Shown piece by piece: positions 7,291 to 14,257 of a stretch of DNA of 15,922 bases. This DNA is from an uncultured Alistipes sp. (lineage in GTDB: Bacteria > Bacteroidota > Bacteroidia > Bacteroidales > Rikenellaceae). The stretch is taken from positions 1 through 15,922 of the forward strand of contig CAJUIE010000024.1 in assembly GCA_910586375.1 (NCBI GenBank), written 5' to 3'. The translations under genes were made by a program, and so were the position numbers. Every line of letters starts with the position of its first letter. The first letter of the stretch is position 1. The notes below the pieces were generated by a model, which was given only the letters and a program-made list of their open reading frames with translations, was not told the DNA's origin and made no database searches.

Positions 7291-9327
7291 ATGGAACCCA
7301 AAATCAGTATTATTGTCCCGGTTTACAACGTCGAAGAGCATCTGCCCCGTTGTCTGGATAGTCTGGTAGGGCAGAGCCTGCCGCAGATTGAGATTATTTG
7401 TGTCGATGACGGCAGCCCCGATTGCTCGATCGACATTCTGCGGCAGTATGAGGCACAAGACCCGCGCGTGAAGGTCTTGTCCCAGGAGAATCGGGGGCCG
7501 GGTGGTGCCCGCAACCGGGGTTTCGACGAGGCACGGGGCGAGTACGTTCTCTTCGTCGACGCCGACGACTGGCTCGACGAAACTTTCTGCGAGCGGCTTT
7601 ATGATGCGGCGTGCGGAGCCGATGCCGATGTGGCGTGTGCCTCGATTCTCAAGATCAAACTTTCGTTTTCCAGGTGGACGGTCTGTTATACGCGGCGGGA
7701 GGTGTTGATTGATGCCGTCGCGAAGTGCCGGGCGTGTCTTTGCCCGCCCGATTTTTACGTAATGAATAAGCTCTTGCGGCGTGATATGCTTCTGCGCCTG
7801 GGTCTGCGTTTTCCCGAACGGGTCTGTTATGAGGATGTGGTGTATGTTGCGCGATTGCTGTGCGAATGCGGGCGACTGGTAACGGTTCCCGGTCCTTGTT
7901 ATTATTACTGGATGCGGACCGATTCGACCATCAACAGCGTGCAGACTTCCCGCAAGCAGCGCGATAAATACGAGGCTCACAAGCAATTTGTAGCTTATGC
8001 CGACCGTCATGGAATCCCCCTCGACGCCCGTTTCCGCGACATCACGCGGCGCGATTTCCGCTTCGGGATTTCGTGGCTCAAGATCAAGGATAACGGGTGG
8101 CGAATTGCGTATAAACTCCTGGGATTTATTCCCGTTCACTGGTATTCGGTCCGGTCTGGAGATGGGAGCCCGCGTGCTGTTGCGCCGGGGGAGCCTCTGA
8201 CTGTGGCGTTTGATGCCAAGCGTATCACCCATAATGCCACGGGGCTGGGTAATTATGGCCGCATGATCGTTGACATGCTCGTGCGCTTCGCACCCTGCAA
8301 CCGTTACCTGCTTTTTTCGCCTGATCCGGGGCGTGAAGACCTGCGGGAGCGGGTGTCCGGTGCCGGGCAGGTGGAGCTTCGTTATCCGGTGCGGCCGCGG
8401 CGCGGCTTGGGACGGATGTTATGGCGGACACTGGGTATTTGTGGCGAGCTGCCTTCAGACGTGGACCTTTTTCATGGCCTGTCGGGCGAGCTGCCGTTCA
8501 ACATCCAGAAAACGGGTATTGCTTCGGTCGTGACGATCCATGACCTCATTTTTCTGCGTTATCCCTCTTATTATAAGTGGATCGATCGTAAGATTTATGC
8601 TTTCAAGGCTCGGCGGGCTTGCAAGCAGGCCGACCGGGTGATCGCTATCAGCGAGGCTACCAAGCGCGATATCGTTGCGTTTTTTGGCATCGCACCCGAA
8701 AAGATTGATGTCGTTTATCAGGGATGCGACGATAGTTTCAAACGCGATGTGCCTGATGATATGCTGCGGGCTGTGCGGGAGAAGTACGCCTTGCCCGAGC
8801 GATATATACTTTTTGTGGGGAGTCTTGAACCGCGTAAAAATCTGTTGTTGATCATGCAGGCCGTTGCCCTTCTGAGCGAACCGGTTCATGTGGTGGCTAT
8901 CGGCAAGCGGACACCTTATACGGCTGAGGTCGAAAAATATGCGGCGCAGAACGGGCTGACGGAACGGCTGCACATCTTCAACCGGGTTGCTTTTCCGGAG
9001 CTTCCGGCTTTTTATCGCATGGCGTCGGTTTTCGTTTATCCGTCGCGTTTCGAGGGATTTGGTATTCCGATGATCGAGGCGGCCTGCTGCGGCGTGCCGA
9101 CAATCGGCGCCACGGGGTCGTGCCTTGAGGAGGCGGGAGGACCCGATGCGCTGTATGTCGATCCCGACGATCCGGTGATGTTGGCGCAGCAGATTGGGCA
9201 GGTCCTTTCGGATACAGGGCTGCGCGAGCGCATGATCCGGGGCGGTCGCGCGTATGTCACCCGCTTCGAACCGGATGTGCTGGCAGCGGATCTGCTGGCG
9301 GTTTATCGTCGGGCTGTGGAGGGATGA
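7291..9327 (+). CDS. Bifunctional GT2-GT4 glycosyltransferase fusion
   Basis: The 678-residue protein joins two complete glycosyltransferases. Residues 1 to about 285 are a GT2 (GT-A fold) enzyme: ISIIVPVYNVEEHLPRCLDSL at the start, DDGS (39-42), DADD (90-93, the metal/nucleotide-sugar DxD) and ED (181-182). Residues 303-678 are a GT4 (GT-B fold) enzyme: VAFDAKRITHNATGLGNYGR (305-324), TIHDL (415-419), FVGSLEPRKN (508-517) and the EX7E pair E588/E596. The linker (about 286-302) is Gly/Pro/Ala-rich. I chose the ATG at 7291, two bases after the upstream stop; the frame stays open 93 codons further, but that overlaps the dehydrogenase. The likely role is successive sugar additions to a lipid-linked glycan at the inner face of the inner membrane. 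Sugar specificities are unknown. Confidence 0.88.
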   Translation: MEPKISIIVPVYNVEEHLPRCLDSLVGQSLPQIEIICVDDGSPDCSIDILRQYEAQDPRVKVLSQENRGPGGARNRGFDEARGEYVLFVDADDWLDETFCERLYDAACGADADVACASILKIKLSFSRWTVCYTRREVLIDAVAKCRACLCPPDFYVMNKLLRRDMLLRLGLRFPERVCYEDVVYVARLLCECGRLVTVPGPCYYYWMRTDSTINSVQTSRKQRDKYEAHKQFVAYADRHGIPLDARFRDITRRDFRFGISWLKIKDNGWRIAYKLLGFIPVHWYSVRSGDGSPRAVAPGEPLTVAFDAKRITHNATGLGNYGRMIVDMLVRFAPCNRYLLFSPDPGREDLRERVSGAGQVELRYPVRPRRGLGRMLWRTLGICGELPSDVDLFHGLSGELPFNIQKTGIASVVTIHDLIFLRYPSYYKWIDRKIYAFKARRACKQADRVIAISEATKRDIVAFFGIAPEKIDVVYQGCDDSFKRDVPDDMLRAVREKYALPERYILFVGSLEPRKNLLLIMQAVALLSEPVHVVAIGKRTPYTAEVEKYAAQNGLTERLHIFNRVAFPELPAFYRMASVFVYPSRFEGFGIPMIEAACCGVPTIGATGSCLEEAGGPDALYVDPDDPVMLAQQIGQVLSDTGLRERMIRGGRAYVTRFEPDVLAADLLAVYRRAVEG

Positions 9328-9337
9328 CAGGGCGTTG

Positions 9338-10444
9338 TTATACTTTCTCTCCGAGTATATCAAGGTAGCAGGCGATGTACTCGTCGGCGCATTGTGTCCA
9401 GTTGAAGTGGCGGGCCCAGGTGCGGACTGCTTCGGCGGCGTGGGCCTGGTCGGCGTAGAAAGCTGCCAGCCCCTGGCGTGTGACGGTGGCCATGGCTTCG
9501 GGGTTCAGCTCCTCGTAGTAGCAGGCTTCGGGACCTCCGACTTCGGGTAGCGAAGTGAGTGTCGAGAGGAAGACGGGCTTGCCGAAGTACATCGCCTCCA
9601 GGGGCGGCAGTCCGAAACCTTCGCACTGCGACGGGAAAAGAAACCCCCGGCAATGTCTGTAAAGCGTAGCTTTTTCAGCATCGTTCACCGGGTTGATCGT
9701 CCGGATATTCTTGAGTCCAAGCTCTTCGATCCGCTCCTTGAGCCTGCGTCCGTAGTCGCGGTCCCAGTTTCCTACGATCACCAGTTGTTCTTCAGGCATA
9801 TATGCCATCATTTCGACCAGCAGATGGACGTTTTTCTTGGGCATCAGACTCGATACATGCAGCAGGTAACCTTCCTGTAGTCCCAGGTGTGTGATGTCGG
9901 TTTCGGTTTCCGCTTTGGAGGTCAGGTCGGTAGCACCGTTGTAGATGACCCGCCCCGGATGTGAGGGTGCGAAGCGGGCTGTTACGTCCTCTTTGACGAA
10001 CTGCGAGATGTAGGAGAGCGAGTCGACCCGTTCGAGCCGGTGGCGGAACCGGTGGGAGTAGTGTTCGAGTTTGTAGCCCGTTTTTTCGTAGATGAAGTTG
10101 ATGTCGTGAATCGTCAGCAGGTTGTGCTGCGCGAAGAGCATGTGCTTGATGCGTGAAAACTGGTGCGTAAGATGACAGATATCGATGCGCAGGGGCAGGT
10201 AGCGCACTATTTTTCGCAGCAGGTAGGGTACCTCGATGTAACGAACGTTGTCACCGAAAATACCTTTGTAACCCAGCGGGACGATAAAGAGGAAGCGGAT
10301 GCCGTGCTTTGCATTCAGTTCTGTGGCTCGTGTTGCAAGATGGACACCCAACTGGTAGGCGAACTCGCCCAGTCCGACGTTGCGGTTTCGGATTTCGTAG
10401 AGCTCGACGGCGATTCTGCGGGGCGTTTTTTGCGGCTTCTTCAT
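9338..10444 (-). CDS. GT4-family glycosyltransferase
   Basis: The 368-residue protein is a GT-B glycosyltransferase. The N-terminal half has a Gly-rich acceptor-side loop (NVGLGEFAYQLG, 22-33) and LTIHDINFIYE (110-120). The C-terminal half has HVSSLMPKKN (196-205), IVGNWD (223-228) and the catalytic/nucleotide-sugar EX7E motif CEGFGLPPLEA (274-284; E275 and E283). There are no membrane segments; such enzymes act on the cytoplasmic face of the inner membrane. It resembles the second half of the neighbouring fusion protein only at family level. It converges on that gene with 10 bases between stops and no hairpin terminator. Its own promoter candidate is at 10525-10532. The sugar transferred cannot be read from the sequence. 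Confidence 0.9.
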   Translation of the reverse strand: MKKPQKTPRRIAVELYEIRNRNVGLGEFAYQLGVHLATRATELNAKHGIRFLFIVPLGYKGIFGDNVRYIEVPYLLRKIVRYLPLRIDICHLTHQFSRIKHMLFAQHNLLTIHDINFIYEKTGYKLEHYSHRFRHRLERVDSLSYISQFVKEDVTARFAPSHPGRVIYNGATDLTSKAETETDITHLGLQEGYLLHVSSLMPKKNVHLLVEMMAYMPEEQLVIVGNWDRDYGRRLKERIEELGLKNIRTINPVNDAEKATLYRHCRGFLFPSQCEGFGLPPLEAMYFGKPVFLSTLTSLPEVGGPEACYYEELNPEAMATVTRQGLAAFYADQAHAAEAVRTWARHFNWTQCADEYIACYLDILGEKV

Positions 10445-10475
10445 GACGGATTATCCGGTGTTTTGTGTAGTGCGA

Positions 10476-10509
10476 CGGCTGTTGTTGGTGTTGTTTTTTT
10501 GAACAGCCG
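10476..10509 (-). other. Leader hairpin of the GT4 gene
   Basis: CGGCTGTT (10476-10483) and AACAGCCG (10502-10509) form a perfect 8-bp stem with an 18-base loop. It lies in the roughly 75-base leader between the putative start site and the ATG at 10444. No U-tract follows on the minus strand, so it is not an obvious attenuator; it could affect mRNA stability or translation. Confidence 0.4.
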
Positions 10510-10524
10510 AGCGACGGCGAAAAT

Positions 10525-10532
10525 CAAAGATA
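10525..10532 (-). promoter_or_regulatory. Promoter -7 box for the GT4 gene
   Basis: TATCTTTG on the minus strand matches TAnnTTTG and lies 80 bases upstream of the ATG at 10444. The region 19-21 bases upstream has no good TTTG, so only the -7 box is well supported. Confidence 0.5.
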
Positions 10533-10652
10533 CGAAAATTCCCGGTTCTGCTACTTCATTTTGTGTCCGAAAGTTTATTTTTTAAACGAACGGTCGGAAA
10601 TAATACTGCATCGGGAGGTGAAAAATCGTTGTTTCGGGTTGGATCGGACTCT

Positions 10653-10684
10653 TTTGGTCGCAGCGGATTGTGGAAATATCTTTG
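10653..10684 (+). promoter_or_regulatory. Distal plus-strand promoter P1 in the 10445-11070 gap
   Basis: TTTG (10653-10656) and TATCTTTG (10677-10684) are separated by 20 bases, one base longer than the usual Bacteroidota spacing. Transcription would enter the AT-rich stretch and the RNA candidate at 10829-11026. No protein gene lies downstream on this strand before the terminator. Confidence 0.5.
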
Positions 10685-10791
10685 TTAACGTTTCTGAATC
10701 GTTTAAGTAGTCTGTAATCGTCGTTTTAGCTTGCTGTAGCGTGTGTTAATGTTATGAAATTGTTAAATAACTTTAATATATTCATAAAATA

Positions 10792-10823
10792 TTTGCGTAA
10801 TAAAAAATCTCCATTTATCTTTG
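10792..10823 (+). promoter_or_regulatory. Proximal plus-strand promoter P2 of the small-RNA candidate
   Basis: TTTG (10792-10795), a 20-base spacer and TATCTTTG (10816-10823) repeat the layout of P1 exactly. The preceding 50-60 bases are very AT-rich, like an UP-element region of a strong promoter. The start site would be near 10829. Confidence 0.65.
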
Positions 10824-10828
10824 CAGTG

Positions 10829-11026
10829 AAGTTTTAAGGTTCATTTAGGTTAGTAGTTTTAGGTTGGTTGAGGAGATCGGCAGGTTGCAGCGGGAAAGCC
10901 GTTGCTAAGGCTCAGGGTGGTGCTCGCCCAAAGAGTCGAATACCTCCGATTCGCCCTCATTTCTGAAAGGGGTGGTTCCCTTTTGGAAAGGAAGGCCCGA
11001 GTCGCATGACTCGGGCCTTTTTATTT
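10829..11026 (+). ncRNA. Candidate orphan small RNA, about 200 nt
   Basis: The stretch runs from a good promoter (P2) to a strong intrinsic terminator. It has no ATG on the plus strand before the terminator, so it is unlikely to be coding. A hand fold gives a three-way junction: closing helices GAGG (10870-10873)/CCTC (10955-10958) and ATCGG (10876-10880)/CCGAT (10946-10950). They enclose hairpin GCAGCGG-GAAAG-CCGTTGC (10887-10905) and hairpin GGGTG-GTGCT-CGCCC (10915-10929). A further TTCC/GGAA hairpin precedes the terminator. The 5' part is unstructured and repeats AGGTT. The alternative hairpin CGAAT/ATTCG competes with the closing helix. It does not show tmRNA, RNase P or SRP RNA signatures that I can recognise. 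Its length would fit 6S-like RNAs, but I see no long 5'-3' closing stem. Ends are predicted only. Confidence 0.5.
10992..11026 (+). terminator. Strong intrinsic terminator, possibly bidirectional
   Basis: A perfect 12-bp stem AAGGCCCGAGTC (10992-11003) / GACTCGGGCCTT (11008-11019) with loop GCAT is followed by TTTATTT on the plus strand. In the minus direction the stem is followed by TTCCTTTCC, a weaker T-rich tail, so it may also end the relA transcript, whose stop is 45 bases away at 11071. Confidence 0.9.
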
Positions 11027-11070
11027 GATGTCTGCACTGCGGTTCCGGGCGACAATAAATTCCTGCGGTC

Positions 11071-13272
11071 TCAACTGATGCGCCAGGCGCGTTGTACGCC
11101 TTTGAGGCGCAGGATCGAGTGTACAAGCCGGTCTGCCACGCTTGCACCCGATACCTCTACGGCTACCGTACCGTTTACACAGCCTCCCGGCAATGTCTCG
11201 AAGTTTATCGCGCGGATGTCGAGCTTCAGGTCGCGGCTGATGGTCTCGGTGATGCGGTTGGCTATGCCTGCCGTATCGGCTGCCACGATGCGGATTGTTA
11301 CGCGGAATGCACCCTCCGATGAAGAACGCCAGCGAGCATCGATTACGCGGTAGGGATAGTTTTCGCGCATCCGCCGCGCATTGGGGCAGTCCATACGGTG
11401 GATGGTAATGCCGGCGTTGATTGTCACGAAACCGAATATTTCGTCGCCCTTGATGGGGTTGCAGCAGCGGGCCAGTTTGTACTGTATTTTTGAGATGTCG
11501 TCATCGATGACCAGGGCATCGTGCGCTGTGGCGCTCTCTCTGACAGGCCGGTTCTTCAGTTTTTCTGCTTCTGCTTCTGCCGCCGCAGCGCGCCGCTCCT
11601 CTTCGCTCTGTCCCGATGTGTAGCGTGTGAGCAACTCCTTGATTGTCAGAAAGTCGATCTTCTGCGCCGCGATCATCGCGTAAACCTCCGTACCTAACCT
11701 CATCCTGAAGTGTTTGGCGAGACAGGCCACCGCTTCGTCGATGGTCAGGGGCATCTTCCAGTTCTTGATCTTGCGCTCCAGCTCTTCGCGCCCCATGCGG
11801 GTATGCCTGGCCTGCTCTTCGCGCAAGTAAGACTTGATCTTGTTGCGGGCTTTGGAGGTGACCACTACCGAGAGCCAATCCGCCTTGGGCGTCTGGTTTT
11901 TCTGGGTCTGAATCTCCACGATGTCACCGTTGTGCAGCTCGTCGCGGATTGAGGCGGGGCGGTTGTTGACCTTGCCGCTTACGCATGTTGCCCCGAGCGC
12001 CGTGTGGATGTCGAATGCGAAGTCCAGCAGTGTGGCGCCCTTGGGTAGCTTCCGCAGATCGCCGTTTGGCGTGAAGACGAATATTTCGCCCGATGCAGGT
12101 TTGGCATCGAAACGCCGGGCCAGCGAGTGGGTTGTATCCTCCATCAGCTCGCGCAGTCGGCCCAGCCACTGTTCGCTGGTCTGCGCACCCTGCTTCACCC
12201 CTTTATAGCGCCAGTGCGCCGCAATGCCTCGTTCGGCTACGGCATCCATGCGTTCGGTGCGTATCTGCACCTCTACCCAGCGGCCCTCGGCCGAAACGGT
12301 CGTATGGAGCGACTCGTAGCCGTTTGACTTGGGGATCGAAATCCAGTCGCGCATTCGCTTGGGGTTGGGCGTGTAGAAATCCGTTACCGTGGAGTAGACC
12401 GTCCAGCAGAGCTGTTTCTCCGTTTCGGGCGGGCTGTCGATGATGATGCGCACCGCGAAGATGTCGTAGACCCCCTCAAACGGCACATGTTGCTTGTGCA
12501 TCTTCGACCAGATCGAGAAGATCGATTTCGTACGGCTCTTGATGTGGTATCGGACCCCTGATTTCTGCAACCGCTCTTCGATGGGGATCAGAAACCGTGC
12601 AATGAAGGCTTTGCGTTCGTCGGCGTTCTCTTCGAGCTTCGTGACAATGTGGTCGTATCCGGCGGGTTCCAGATACTTCAGAGCCAGGTCCTCCAGTTCG
12701 CTTTTAATTTCGTAGAGACCCAATTTGTGGGCGATCTGTGCGTAGAGGTTCATCGACTCCCAGCTTTTTTTGCGCCGTTTTTCTGGAGGGAATATCTCCA
12801 GGGAGCGCATCACCTCCAGGCGGTCGGCCAGTTTGATAAGGATCACGCGCGGGTCTTCGGAGTAGCTCACGATCAGGTCGCGGAAGTTGTCGGCCTGCTC
12901 CTTGGCCTCTTTGAGGCGCAACTTTGAAATATTGGCCAGACCTACGGTGATGCCCGCGACTTCTTCACCGAAGCGCGTTCGGACCTCCTCCAGCAGGGCA
13001 ATGAATTCTTTGGCGGGACGTTGCTTATGAGCCATCCGCACAACGTCGTGGAGAATCGCCGCCACGGTCGAGTTGCGGCCCAGTCCCACTTCGTCGATGA
13101 CGATCGAAGCTACTGCCGCAGCGTGCTCCAGCAGGGGTGTGCCGTCGTAGCGCAAGGCCCCGGCCAGGTGGCCGTCAGCAAAGACCAGGGCTTTGTCGAC
13201 GAGCTCCTGGGTTTGCTGAGAGAAGTGCGCACGTACGCGTGTACGTAGATTTTCGTAACGTAAAAAGTCCAT
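11071..13272 (-). CDS. relA: RelA-type (p)ppGpp synthetase with degenerate hydrolase domain
   Basis: This long RSH protein (733 residues) makes the stringent-response alarmone (p)ppGpp from ATP and GTP/GDP, normally on stalled ribosomes. In order: HD domain (about 20-160), synthetase domain (about 240-360, with SRTKSIFSIW 246-255, the RMRD loop 306-309, SNGYESLH 316-323 and EVQIRT 334-339), TGS domain (396-457), helical region, a conserved-Cys segment (C603, C604, C629) and a C-terminal ACT domain (about 655-733). H50, H75, D76 and D150 of the HD domain remain. The Glu-Asp pair that should follow HD is Arg79-Met80, and the Asn of the D-R-L-H-N motif is Val154, so hydrolysis is probably lost. 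The synthetase loop is basic (R-x-R-D) like bifunctional Rel, not acidic as in E. coli RelA. It starts 8 bases after the methyltransferase stop. Confidence 0.92.
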   Translation of the reverse strand: MDFLRYENLRTRVRAHFSQQTQELVDKALVFADGHLAGALRYDGTPLLEHAAAVASIVIDEVGLGRNSTVAAILHDVVRMAHKQRPAKEFIALLEEVRTRFGEEVAGITVGLANISKLRLKEAKEQADNFRDLIVSYSEDPRVILIKLADRLEVMRSLEIFPPEKRRKKSWESMNLYAQIAHKLGLYEIKSELEDLALKYLEPAGYDHIVTKLEENADERKAFIARFLIPIEERLQKSGVRYHIKSRTKSIFSIWSKMHKQHVPFEGVYDIFAVRIIIDSPPETEKQLCWTVYSTVTDFYTPNPKRMRDWISIPKSNGYESLHTTVSAEGRWVEVQIRTERMDAVAERGIAAHWRYKGVKQGAQTSEQWLGRLRELMEDTTHSLARRFDAKPASGEIFVFTPNGDLRKLPKGATLLDFAFDIHTALGATCVSGKVNNRPASIRDELHNGDIVEIQTQKNQTPKADWLSVVVTSKARNKIKSYLREEQARHTRMGREELERKIKNWKMPLTIDEAVACLAKHFRMRLGTEVYAMIAAQKIDFLTIKELLTRYTSGQSEEERRAAAAEAEAEKLKNRPVRESATAHDALVIDDDISKIQYKLARCCNPIKGDEIFGFVTINAGITIHRMDCPNARRMRENYPYRVIDARWRSSSEGAFRVTIRIVAADTAGIANRITETISRDLKLDIRAINFETLPGGCVNGTVAVEVSGASVADRLVHSILRLKGVQRAWRIS

Positions 13273-13280
13273 TTTTCAGC

Positions 13281-14066
13281 TTATTTCGTCACTGCATGTT
13301 TGCAGACTTTGTAGATTTTATCTTTGGGCAGGGCATACCGGCGGCGTTCTGTTTCGTTCAATGCGGCGGCATAGTCTATGGCTGTCGTCTCAAAGCCTGC
13401 TTCGCGCAGTCGATCGATGTAATCGGTGCCGTAGATGCGGCGATGATCATATTGTCCGAAGATACGGGTGCGTTCTGCCGGGTCCGTGATCGTGTCATCT
13501 TCGAAGGTGTTCTTGCGGGATTCATCCACCGGTACGAGAACAACTCCCCATCCTCCGGGGCGCAGGATGCGGTAGAGTTCGCGCAGGGCCCGGCGGTCGT
13601 CGGCTACATGCTCCAGAAGGTGGTTGCATAAGATTATGTCGACCGAATCGTCGGGCAGTGGAATCTGTTGCACATCGAAATGCAGCTGGGCGAGCGGGCT
13701 TTCTAAGTCGGCTGTGAGGTAGCATTCGGGGAGTGACTTGAAGTGACGCTTGAGGTGATGCATGATACATGCTTCAGGTGCAATGTGCAACGTGCGGGGA
13801 TAGGTGCGCAGCAGGTCGGTTTCGTGCGTCAGCCAGAGCCATAACAGCCGGTGGCGCTCCAGTGACAGGCAGTTGGGACATAGTGCGTTGTCCCGTGTCC
13901 GGACATAGCCGTAGGGCAGGAACTTCCGGTAGCGGGAGCCGCAGATCGGGCATTCGACCCCTTCACCCTTGTAGAACCACCCTGCCACGGGGACAAGCCA
14001 CCCGGCGAGGTGTTGCAGCAAAGGGCGGGGCATAAGCTTCAATGCCCAGCGTACGAGGCGTTTCAT
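13281..14066 (-). CDS. Class I SAM-dependent methyltransferase with N-terminal Cys4 cluster
   Basis: The 261-residue protein has a hydrophobic/basic N-terminus (to about 33). A probable zinc-binding pair follows (Cys39-x2-Cys42 and Cys63-x2-Cys66), then a Rossmann-like methyltransferase domain. The usual DxGxG loop is replaced by RTLHIAPEACI (91-101). Downstream motifs are normal: FDVQQIPLPDDSVDIILCNHLLEHV (130-154) and LRELYRILRPGGWGVVLVPVDE (161-182). I recall HIAPE-type variants among uncharacterised Bacteroidota methyltransferases, often near glycan genes, but cannot verify it here. The substrate is unknown; a sugar or lipid-linked glycan is possible given nearby glycosyltransferases. The start overlaps the xseB stop as ATGA, and relA follows after 8 bases. 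Confidence 0.82.
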   Translation of the reverse strand: MKRLVRWALKLMPRPLLQHLAGWLVPVAGWFYKGEGVECPICGSRYRKFLPYGYVRTRDNALCPNCLSLERHRLLWLWLTHETDLLRTYPRTLHIAPEACIMHHLKRHFKSLPECYLTADLESPLAQLHFDVQQIPLPDDSVDIILCNHLLEHVADDRRALRELYRILRPGGWGVVLVPVDESRKNTFEDDTITDPAERTRIFGQYDHRRIYGTDYIDRLREAGFETTAIDYAAALNETERRRYALPKDKIYKVCKHAVTK

Positions 14067-14257
14067 GCTCCCTCCACGATTTTATTGACCTCTGCTTCAG
14101 CCTTCAGCAACCGCTCTTTGCACGAGGCGATCAGCTCCGTGGCGCGGCGTACCTCCCTGGCCAGGGTGTCCACGGTGATCTCTTCGCGCTGGATACGTCC
14201 GAGAATAGCTTCTATTTCGGCCAGAGCCTCTTCGTAGGCGATCATTTTCTTTGCCAT
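14063..14257 (-). CDS. xseB: Exodeoxyribonuclease VII small subunit
   Basis: The 64-residue product is slightly shorter than typical XseB (about 70-80). It is almost wholly helical: YEEALAEIEAILGRIQREE (8-26), then TVDTLAREVRRATELIASCKERL (28-50) and LLKAEAEVNKIVE (50-62). This is the family pattern. It binds XseA to form exonuclease VII, which degrades single-stranded DNA into oligonucleotides and acts in repair. The gene overlaps xseA by 16 bases and its stop overlaps the methyltransferase start, so it is translated as part of the chain. Confidence 0.93.
   Translation of the reverse strand: MAKKMIAYEEALAEIEAILGRIQREEITVDTLAREVRRATELIASCKERLLKAEAEVNKIVEGA

Noticed and set aside
9328..9337. 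Possible terminator between the convergent glycosyltransferase genes
   Set aside because: Only 10 bases separate the stops and no stem with a T-tract is visible there.
8455..9363. 302-codon open frame antisense to the GT4 half of the fusion
   Set aside because: Composition mirrors the sense gene, no family motif is visible and no promoter precedes it.
10754..10837. 27-codon plus-strand ORF (MKLLNNFNIFIKYL...) between the two promoters
   Set aside because: It is an AT-rich chance frame that runs through promoter P2 itself, with no supporting signal beyond an ATG. It could be a leader peptide from P1, but nothing supports that.
10905..11147. 80-codon minus-strand open frame across the terminator and the end of relA
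   Set aside because: It passes through a perfect terminator stem and overlaps relA; no family motif is visible.
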